NCBI GenBank assembly: GCA_945902805.1
Contig: CAMDMZ010000013.1
Span: forward strand, 1 to 64,000
Source of the DNA: Propionivibrio dicarboxylicus
GTDB taxonomy: Bacteria; Pseudomonadota; Gammaproteobacteria; Burkholderiales; Rhodocyclaceae
Direction: 5' to 3'
DNA length: 64,000 nucleotides
The position numbers and the translations under genes were made by a program. Shown piece by piece: positions 58,600 through 64,000 of this stretch. Within the stretch, counting starts at the first letter, position 1; every line of letters starts with the position of its first letter. Under the pieces are notes generated by a model. It was not told the DNA's origin. It searched no databases and was given only the letters and a program-made list of their open reading frames with translations.

Positions 58600-59983
58600 G
58601 CGCCTGCTCCTGATCCCTTTGATCCTCGCCGGCTGCTCCATGGCGCCGGACTACAAACGCCCCGATCTGCCCGTACCGCCAACCTGGCAAGCGCAAAAAG
58701 TCGGCGCTGGCGAGACGGCGCCAAACGCTATTAACGCCCCAAAAATCCAGGATTGGCGCACCGTATTTACCGATCCGCAACTGCAAGCCTTGATCGTTGC
58801 CGCACTGGAACACAACCGCGATCTCCGCATCGCCATCGGCCGCATCGAAGAAGCCCGTGCCCTCGCCGGTCTGGCCCGTGCCGATCGATTTCCCTCGATC
58901 GATCTTGGCGCTCAGCGTTCCGCAGCGCGAACTCCTCCCGACCTGTCCGCCACCGGCCGTACGCTCACCAGCCAGCGTTACGACGTCAATCTCGGTATGG
59001 CCGCCTTCGAACTCGATTTCTGGGGTCGGCTACAAAATCTCGATGCGGTTGCTCGCGCCAATTACCTGGCGACGGAAGAAGCTCAGCGTACTTTTCGTGC
59101 TGGCTTGATCACCGACGTCGTCAACGCCTGGCTGACACAACTGGAACTCACCGAACGCCTGGCTCTAGCCGACGCGACGGTCAAAAGTCGCGAGCAGTCC
59201 CGCTTCCTGATCGGCAAACGCCGTGATGTCGGTTTGGCCGGTGACCTCGATGCCTTGCAAGCCGATGGCGTGTTCCAGAGTGCGCGCGCCGAAGCCGCCA
59301 ACCTAGCGCGGCAAAAAGCGGCGGCGGACAATGCGTTGCGTCTCCTGGTCGGCAAAGATGCCGTAACCGCATCATCCTCGCCGTCCATTCGCCAACAAGC
59401 CATCGCGGAAATCAAGGAAGGCCTGTCCGCCGAGCTCTTGCTGGCGCGCCCCGATGTTCTCGCCGCCGAACAAAAATTGATCGCGGCCAATGCCAACATC
59501 GGTGCGGCGCGGGCGGCGTTTTTGCCGAAGATCGTCTTGACCGCAACGGCGGGCACTGCCAGTCGCGACCTCGGCGGATTGTTCGAGGGCGGCAGCGGTG
59601 CCTGGACTTTTGCCCCGGCGCTGCGTTTGCCTTTGTTCGATTTCGGGCGTCTCAGTGACAACGTCGACCTGGCCATCGTGCGCAAGACCATCGCCGTCGC
59701 CGATTATGAAAAGACGATCCAGCAGGCGTTTCGCGACGTCGCCGACCTGCTCGCTGCCCGCGACTATTTGGCGACGCAATTGGAGGCACAGGACGCCAAT
59801 GCCAAATCCCAGGCTGATCGCCTGAAACTGGTCGAGGCGCGCTACAACGCCGGCGTTTCCAGCCACCTCGAATTGCTCGACGCCCAACGCGAGCAATTCG
59901 CCGCGCAACAGTCGGCGCTGGCGGTACGGCGGCTGCAGCTATCGACCGCTGCCAGTCTTTATAAAGCCTTGGGTATGTTGTGA
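58592..59983 (+). CDS. Outer-membrane efflux lipoprotein (OprM/NodT-like)
   Basis: The 463-residue protein starts at ATG 58592, overlapping the pump gene by eight bases. A lipoprotein signal (LILAGC, Cys15) is followed by MAPDYKRPDLPVPPTW, the usual OprM start, and two repeats of the outer-membrane efflux family (LIVAALEHNRDLRIAIGRIEEARA; RPDVLAAEQKLIAANANIGAARAAFLPKI). The linker AQKVGAGETAPNA after the N-terminal segment is encoded by motif copy 8. It completes the tripartite pump. Confidence 0.94.
   Translation: MSKRLLLIPLILAGCSMAPDYKRPDLPVPPTWQAQKVGAGETAPNAINAPKIQDWRTVFTDPQLQALIVAALEHNRDLRIAIGRIEEARALAGLARADRFPSIDLGAQRSAARTPPDLSATGRTLTSQRYDVNLGMAAFELDFWGRLQNLDAVARANYLATEEAQRTFRAGLITDVVNAWLTQLELTERLALADATVKSREQSRFLIGKRRDVGLAGDLDALQADGVFQSARAEAANLARQKAAADNALRLLVGKDAVTASSSPSIRQQAIAEIKEGLSAELLLARPDVLAAEQKLIAANANIGAARAAFLPKIVLTATAGTASRDLGGLFEGGSGAWTFAPALRLPLFDFGRLSDNVDLAIVRKTIAVADYEKTIQQAFRDVADLLAARDYLATQLEAQDANAKSQADRLKLVEARYNAGVSSHLELLDAQREQFAAQQSALAVRRLQLSTAASLYKALGML
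58695..58722 (+). repeat. Dispersed AAAGTCGG motif, copy 8 (inside efflux channel gene)
   Basis: The core at 58697-58712 matches exactly and has the full GAGACGGCGC tail. Sense reading gives KVGAGETAP in the N-terminal linker of the mature lipoprotein. Confidence 0.85.
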
Positions 59984-60000
59984 TTCAAAAAGCACGCACC

Positions 60001-60252
60001 TCAGTGATGCGTGGACGCAATCCGCGCATTCACATGAGCGAGTGCTTCCTCCGGGGTATCGCCCCAGATTTCCTCACCTGACTCAAAGACGAAAAACAGA
60101 CTACCTGGACAATTCCCGCTTTCGACGCGGAAAAATCCGTTCTTGTAGAACTCGGTTTGCGCCTGACCTTTAGCCTCGGCAACGATATGTTTTTCACCGT
60201 TTTCCATCACTTGCAGTAGGCGTACGGCGACGGCAGAAATACCAGAAATCAT
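60001..60252 (-). CDS. Small hypothetical protein
   Basis: The start at ATG 60252 is chosen because AGGAGG lies eight bases upstream. The 83-residue protein begins MISGISAVAVRLLQVMENGEKHIV and has a conserved-looking core YKNGFFRVESGNCPGSLFFVFESGEEIWGDTPEEALAHV. It has no signal peptide and one cysteine. It is divergent from the CoA-transferase gene, sharing the upstream region with an FNR-like box. I do not recognise the family. Confidence 0.65.
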   Translation of the reverse strand: MISGISAVAVRLLQVMENGEKHIVAEAKGQAQTEFYKNGFFRVESGNCPGSLFFVFESGEEIWGDTPEEALAHVNARIASTHH

Positions 60253-60312
60253 GTGCGACCTCCTGTTGCAGACGTTTTCCCGGAAAGGGACGAGCTTCGT
60301 GACGCGCACAGC

Positions 60313-60395
60313 AAAACAAGCACCTGGATGTCATTACGGCTAAATCACGGCGAAATTTAGGTGCAATCGACGAGGCTTGTTTTGACCCAAGTCAG
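60313..60395. promoter_or_regulatory. Inverted repeat and FNR/DNR-like box
   Basis: The gap between the divergent genes carries AAAACAAGC/GCTTGTTTT (60313-60321 and 60375-60383), nine bases each, and, overlapping it, TTGACCCAAGTCAG (60382-60395). The latter resembles the TTGAC-N4-GTCAA site of FNR/DNR-type regulators with one change, suggesting oxygen or nitric oxide control. Confidence 0.4.
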
Positions 60396-60467
60396 AGCGC
60401 GAAAAGCTGAGCTTGCGCATAATGGCCGCCGCCGTGGGGCCTCGACCAAACTACCGAAACAAGGGAA

Positions 60468-61769
60468 ATGATGATGTCAGCGCAGTTCCTCTATCAACAG
60501 AAACGCACTTCCGCCGCCGAGGCGATCCGCCATGTTCGCAACCTGGACATGATCATCGTTCCGACCGGCGTGGGTGAGCCGCCCGCGCTGCTCACCGCGT
60601 TGTCCGACCAGCGTCGCAATTTCCATGGCGTGCAGGTAGCGCAGATTCTGCCCCTGCGCAAATATGGTTACTTCGATCCCGAAACCGTCGAGCATGTGCG
60701 CCATACCGCCTACTTTTTCGGCGGCGTTTCACGCCCCGGCGGACAGGATGGCTGGATCGATTTCATCCCGGCTTATTTTTCCGAGTTGCCAAGCTTGATT
60801 GCACGCGGCCTGACACCCGCCGACGTGGTGTTCTCGATGGCGTCAGAGATGGACGAGCACGGTTACTTTTCCCTGAGCCTGGGTGCCGACTACACCATGG
60901 CGGCCATCGCCAAGGCGCGCGCAGTGGTGCTGGAGGTCAATCCGAATGTGCCGTTTGCCAACGGCAACTGCCACATCCACATTTCGCAGGTGACAGCGCT
61001 GGTCGAGAGCGATGAGCCGATTCTGGAAGTCGGTCTGCCGAAGATCGGCCCGGTACAGGAAGCCATCGCCAAATACGTCGCCGACCTGATCCCCGATGGC
61101 GCTACCTTACAGATCGGCTACGGCGGCATTCCCGATGCCGTGGTGATGCAGCTCACGCACAAACACGATCTTGGCATCCATACTGAAATGGTCGGCGACG
61201 GCATCATGACACTGGTCGAAGCCGGTGCCGTGACCAATCGGCGCAAGAACTACCATCCGGGCAAGATGTTGGCGACTTTTGCCCTCGGCTCAAAGAAACT
61301 CTACCAGTTCATGCACCGCAATCCGGCGTTGGAAATGCATCCGGTCGATTTCACCAATGATCCCTACCGCGCCGGCATGAACGACAACATGATCGCCATT
61401 AACGCCACCTTGCAGATCGATCTGCTCGGTCAGTGCGGCTCCGAAAGCCTCGGCTCCTCACCGTATTCCGGCACTGGCGGGCAAGTCGATTTTGTCCGTG
61501 CCGCCAATCGGTCGAATGGTGGCAAAGCCTTCATCGTTCTGCCAGCCACGGCCAAGAGCGACAGCATTACGCGCATTGTTCCGACTCTGACGCCGGGAAC
61601 CCATGTCACCACCAGCAAGAACGACGTGAATTTTGTCGTCACCGAATTCGGTGTCGCTCAGTTGCGCGGCAAATCCGCCAAGCAGCGCGCCGAAGCCTTG
61701 ATCGGCATCGCCCATCCGGATTTCCGTGATGAACTTCGCGCCGCCGCGAAGACGATGAAATTGTTCTGA
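60468..61769 (+). CDS. Acetyl-CoA hydrolase/CoA-transferase family protein
   Basis: This 433-residue protein matches the Cat1/Cat2-type CoA-transferase family: IIVPTGVGEPPALLTALSDQR at the N-terminus and GYGGIPDAVVMQL, HTEMVGDGIMTLVEAG, LGQCGSESLGSSPYSGTGGQVDFVRAA and GVAQLRGKSAKQRAEALIGIAHPDFRDEL in the C-terminal half. The conserved glutamate of the ESLGSSPYSGTGGQ segment would form the CoA thioester intermediate. It probably transfers CoA between acetate or another short acid and a partner acyl-CoA. Three ATGs in a row (60468, 60471, 60474) could serve as start behind AAGGGAA. A hotdog thioesterase gene follows after 11 bases. Confidence 0.9.
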   Translation: MMMSAQFLYQQKRTSAAEAIRHVRNLDMIIVPTGVGEPPALLTALSDQRRNFHGVQVAQILPLRKYGYFDPETVEHVRHTAYFFGGVSRPGGQDGWIDFIPAYFSELPSLIARGLTPADVVFSMASEMDEHGYFSLSLGADYTMAAIAKARAVVLEVNPNVPFANGNCHIHISQVTALVESDEPILEVGLPKIGPVQEAIAKYVADLIPDGATLQIGYGGIPDAVVMQLTHKHDLGIHTEMVGDGIMTLVEAGAVTNRRKNYHPGKMLATFALGSKKLYQFMHRNPALEMHPVDFTNDPYRAGMNDNMIAINATLQIDLLGQCGSESLGSSPYSGTGGQVDFVRAANRSNGGKAFIVLPATAKSDSITRIVPTLTPGTHVTTSKNDVNFVVTEFGVAQLRGKSAKQRAEALIGIAHPDFRDELRAAAKTMKLF

Positions 61770-61780
61770 AGGAAATTCCC

Positions 61781-62215
61781 ATGTCCATCTGGCACCAGCC
61801 AATCAAGCTTGACGAGGTCAACCGCTGGAATGCGAACTGTGCCGTCGGCCATCTCGGCATTGAAATCATCGACGCCGGTGACGATTACCTCACCGGACGC
61901 ATGCCCGTGGATCAGCGCACGCGGCAGCCGTTCGGCGTCCTGCACGGTGGAGTTTCCATGGTCCTGGCAGAAACGCTGGCCTCGCTGGGCGCGGCCTTTG
62001 TGGTGGATTTGACGCAGTATCACTGCGTTGGCCAGGAAATCAACGCCAACCATATCCGCGCCGTGGCCGAAGGCTGGGTTGTTGGCGTCGCCCGACCGCT
62101 GCACCTTGGGCGCAGCAGTCAGGTCTGGGAAGTGAAAATCAGCGATGAGCGCGACAAGCTGGTATGCGTGTCGCGCGTGACGATGGCCGTTTTGGCCGCG
62201 CCGATGCCGGGCTGA
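61781..62215 (+). CDS. Hotdog-fold acyl-CoA thioesterase (PaaI/MenI-like)
   Basis: The 144-residue protein has the PaaI-type hotdog signature FGVLHGGVSMVLAETLASLGAAF, with histidine-glycine-glycine and the catalytic glutamate, and C-terminal LGRSSQVWEVKISDERDKLVCVSRVTMAVL. A GQEINANHIRAV segment matches the MenI/EntH/YdiI branch that cleaves aromatic or phenylacyl-CoA esters. It is cotranscribed with the CoA-transferase, suggesting control of an acyl-CoA pool. It is convergent with the DUF3365 gene, with adjacent stops. Confidence 0.9.
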   Translation: MSIWHQPIKLDEVNRWNANCAVGHLGIEIIDAGDDYLTGRMPVDQRTRQPFGVLHGGVSMVLAETLASLGAAFVVDLTQYHCVGQEINANHIRAVAEGWVVGVARPLHLGRSSQVWEVKISDERDKLVCVSRVTMAVLAAPMPG

Positions 62216-62776
62216 TTACAGCGGTCGCTTGACCGTCAGCGCACCGCGGATCTGGCCCTCGCTGTAGCCGGTGGCGAGATCGTTCGGATACAGCGTTTTC
62301 AGTTTGTCCTTGGCTTCCGGTGCGATTTGCGCCTCGGTGCCATGGCAATTCAGGCACAGTTTCTGCGTCGGTAGTGCCTTCATGTAGCGCAGCGTGCGCT
62401 TATCGCCATCAGCGACGATTTCACTCTTTTCCAGCATCATGCCGTTTTCACCGGCGGCAAGACGCTTGTCGAATTCTTCCAGCGTTGCCTTTTCCCACGC
62501 ATCGGGTACTGCCTTCGGATTGCGGTTTTTCAAGCTGACGCGACGAATCGCCCAGCCCGTGTTTTGCGACGCCGCAGCCGCCATCTTGGGTGCCTTTTCG
62601 CTGCAGGCGGCAATCGCACCGTGATAACTGCCATTGTCGATTTCCTCCTGCACCATGGTCAGCAACTTGGGCGGGATGGTCAGCGCGGTTTTCTTGGTTT
62701 CGGCGATCAACGCGGCATCGTCAGCGAAGGCGTGCAGGGCGGTGATGGCAAGGGTCGCGGCGAGAAGCTTCTTCAT
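62216..62776 (-). CDS. Periplasmic DUF3365 (Tll0287-like) heme protein
   Basis: The 186-residue protein has a signal peptide (MKKLLAATLAITALHAFA) and one c-type heme site CLNCH near residue 141. The motifs IAACSEKAPKMAA, WAIRRVSLKNRNPKAVPDAWE and LNCHGTEAQI fit DUF3365 proteins, which have a PAS-like fold with covalent heme and are proposed redox or gas sensors. The last residues (LATGYSEGQIRGALTVKRPL) are also typical. It lies downstream of ubiJ. Confidence 0.88.
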   Translation of the reverse strand: MKKLLAATLAITALHAFADDAALIAETKKTALTIPPKLLTMVQEEIDNGSYHGAIAACSEKAPKMAAAASQNTGWAIRRVSLKNRNPKAVPDAWEKATLEEFDKRLAAGENGMMLEKSEIVADGDKRTLRYMKALPTQKLCLNCHGTEAQIAPEAKDKLKTLYPNDLATGYSEGQIRGALTVKRPL

Positions 62777-62792
62777 GGTATTGCCTCCGAGC

Positions 62793-63365
62793 TTAGGAAA
62801 GTCGTTGTACGCGTTTTTCCAGGCGTGCGACGTCGTCGCGCAGGCGATCGATATCGCTGGAAAAGTCGGTGATGGCGAGACGGCGAGCGATCAGCGGTTG
62901 TTCTTCAGTAAAGTATTCAGCGAGATTTTCGGCCAGATTCTGCGCTGCTTTCTGGTGCCAACTGACGAACTTCTGGGCACCGTCGACAATCCGATGGGCC
63001 GCGATGTCGCCAATCACTTTGGAAAGATCTTCCTCAACATCCCAGCGCAGATTGCGGATAACAAAGCCGAGGGCTTCGGCGAAATCCGCCGAGCCTTCGA
63101 GGCGCGCGGCGCGCATGACGTGGTCGTTGCCTTGCAGCGCGAGCAGCGGTGCGGTGGCAGGCAGGGCGATGCTGACTTCGGCTTCAGCGTCCGGCGCCGG
63201 GGTCGTGATCAAGCCATCCTCCAGAATCAGAAATGCCGCCTCGAAGGGCGGCATGCTGATCTTCGCGGTGTGGCCGGCGAAAGGCTTGAGCTTGTCCCGC
63301 GCCCACGTCGCCGCCTTGAGCAGATGATTGACGGCGAGAATAGCTGGCGTGGGAAAGGCTTGCAT
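62793..63365 (-). CDS. ubiJ: Ubiquinone biosynthesis accessory factor UbiJ (SCP2 domain)
   Basis: The 190-residue protein starts with an SCP2-like lipid-binding domain (AILAVNHLLKAATWARDKLKPFAGHTAKISMPPFEAAFLI, then VMRAARLEGSADFAEALGFVIRNLRWDVEEDLSKVIGDIAAHR) and ends in a coiled coil (DIDRLRDDVARLEKRVQRL). UbiJ scaffolds the Ubi complex with UbiK. It lies next to a Tim44-domain gene, as in related genomes. The segment ARRLAITDFS between domain and coiled coil is encoded across motif copy 9. Confidence 0.85.
   Translation of the reverse strand: MQAFPTPAILAVNHLLKAATWARDKLKPFAGHTAKISMPPFEAAFLILEDGLITTPAPDAEAEVSIALPATAPLLALQGNDHVMRAARLEGSADFAEALGFVIRNLRWDVEEDLSKVIGDIAAHRIVDGAQKFVSWHQKAAQNLAENLAEYFTEEQPLIARRLAITDFSSDIDRLRDDVARLEKRVQRLS
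62859..62889 (+). repeat. Dispersed AAAGTCGG motif, copy 9 (inside ubiJ)
   Basis: The core at 62862-62877 matches exactly, with the GAGACGGCG tail, antisense to ubiJ. It is identical over 25 bases to copy 3 in the MBL gene and encodes the same RRLAITDF peptide in an unrelated protein. Confidence 0.85.
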
Positions 63366-63389
63366 GGTGAGTGGGTGCTTACTGAAAAC

Positions 63390-64000
63390 TTACTCGAACT
63401 GCTGAATACCGGCGACCAGCCAGCCGCCGCTGCCCTGGCGTGACTTGGTCAGGTGCCAGAGTTCGTCGAAGGATTCGTTTGCCGCGTTGGCACTCTCACG
63501 CAGTTGGCCGTAGAAGCGCACGCTGGCAATATAGAGCGCGGCCTCTTCGGTGACATCGAGCAACTCGGCATGCAGATCAAGCACGTCGGTCTGCTGCGCC
63601 GACTTGCCGCGTTCCTGATACTGCATCTGGATTTCGGCGAATATTTCCGGCGCGGTGAATAGCTTGATGTCGTCCATGTCGCCACGGTCGTTGGCAGCTT
63701 GCATGCGCATGAAGTTCAATTTGGCCTGACGGACGAAACCATCGACATCAAAACCCGCAAGAATGCTGCGCTGTCCTGCTGACGCTGTGCCGGCAACCGC
63801 CGCCGCCGTCCCGCCAGCACCGACTTTTCCACCATCGAACTGCATTGGCTCAAGGCGCGGTGTGGCGTTGACGCCCGCACCAGCACCGGCGTAGTTCATG
63901 CCGGCCGCTGCCTCGGGTTGCTTCTTGCGGAAAATCATGCGGAAAACGACGACCGCCGCCACGGCAAGCAGGGCGATCATCAGGAAGTTGCCCATCGCTT
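63390..64000 (-). CDS. Tim44-domain membrane protein (N-terminus outside window)
   Basis: The visible part has a membrane segment (GNFLMIALLAVAAVVVFRMIF), a glycine/alanine-rich linker and a Tim44-like C-terminal domain (DVDGFVRQAKLNFMRMQAANDRGDMDDIKLFTAPEIFAEIQMQYQER; ELWHLTKSRQGSGGWLVAGIQQF). The ATG at 63995 is probably internal: in relatives MGNFLMIALL follows an upstream signal region, and the frame stays open to the window edge. The linker [11 protein letters not shown] is encoded by motif copy 10. Function is unknown; it neighbours ubiJ. Confidence 0.8.
   Translation of the reverse strand, partial: AMGNFLMIALLAVAAVVVFRMIFRKKQPEAAAGMNYAGAGAGVNATPRLEPMQFDGGKVGAGGTAAAVAGTASAGQRSILAGFDVDGFVRQAKLNFMRMQAANDRGDMDDIKLFTAPEIFAEIQMQYQERGKSAQQTDVLDLHAELLDVTEEAALYIASVRFYGQLRESANAANESFDELWHLTKSRQGSGGWLVAGIQQFE
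63802..63830 (-). repeat. Dispersed AAAGTCGG motif, copy 10 (inside Tim44-domain gene)
   Basis: The core at 63812-63827 matches exactly on the minus strand and is sense to the gene, encoding KVGAGGTAA in the linker, the same reading frame as copy 8. Confidence 0.8.

Noticed and set aside
63390-63995. Tim44-domain gene as a complete CDS starting at 63995
   Set aside because: The frame is open to the window edge and the segment MGNFLMIALL is internal in relatives.

Overview
The window is about 64 kb of a betaproteobacterial chromosome that includes the replication origin. A Rhodocyclales-like organism or close relative fits best, from the gene order dnaA-dnaN-gyrB without recF, rpmH-rnpA-yidD-yidC-mnmE, mnmG-rsmG-parA-parB-atpIBEFHAGDC, and the UbiJ/Tim44 pair at the right end. 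This placement comes from gene order and protein character only, because no search could be run.

Layout. (1) 1-13 kb is accessory and signalling DNA: a partial pterin dehydratase, a LysR/YdhR divergent pair, a protein of unknown N-terminal domain with a TusA-like C-terminus, a decayed tyrosine recombinase, a tightly overlapped operon of a heme-type monooxygenase, a cobalamin-binding sensor and a histidine kinase, then two large hybrid histidine kinases, one paired with a periplasmic binding protein. (2) 13.3-16.8 kb is an integrative-element remnant (YhaM-like HD protein, integrase, excisionase-like protein, XRE regulator, direct repeats) beside tRNA-Arg(CCG), with a broken second copy of the 5' half of that tRNA. 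(3) 16.8-22 kb is a partner-switching module: HATPase anti-sigma kinase, FecR and OmpA proteins, CHASE2-PP2C phosphatase, metallo-beta-lactamase-fold hydrolase and STAS antagonist. (4) 22-27 kb holds a diheme cytochrome c, a SpoIIAA-like protein, a double-receiver LuxR regulator, Rep helicase and two small zinc-ribbon-like proteins. (5) 27-36.6 kb is the origin: gyrB, dnaN and dnaA leftward, rpmH to mnmE rightward, with DnaA boxes on both sides of dnaA. (6) 36.6-42.2 kb has a TSUP permease and a branched-chain amino acid type ABC transporter with a fused LivM-LivG. (7) 42.2-53.6 kb has two parS sites in a perfect palindrome, mnmG, rsmG, parA, parB and the complete F1Fo ATP synthase operon. (8) 53.7-60 kb is a tetR-led RND efflux operon. 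(9) 60-64 kb has a CoA-transferase/thioesterase pair, a DUF3365 heme protein, UbiJ and the end of a Tim44-domain protein.

The most unusual signal is a short dispersed motif with 16-base core AAAGTCGGYGMTGGCG. I found ten copies in both orientations. Two sit at stop codons and eight lie inside unrelated genes, where it is read in several frames. No transposase accompanies it. It behaves more like an uptake-signal or REP-type sequence than a mobile gene. Other points worth a second look are an apparent CTG start codon for rnpA overlapping the rpmH stop, the cobalamin sensor with a CarH-type W-x9-EH motif, and the partner-switching module without a sigma factor nearby.
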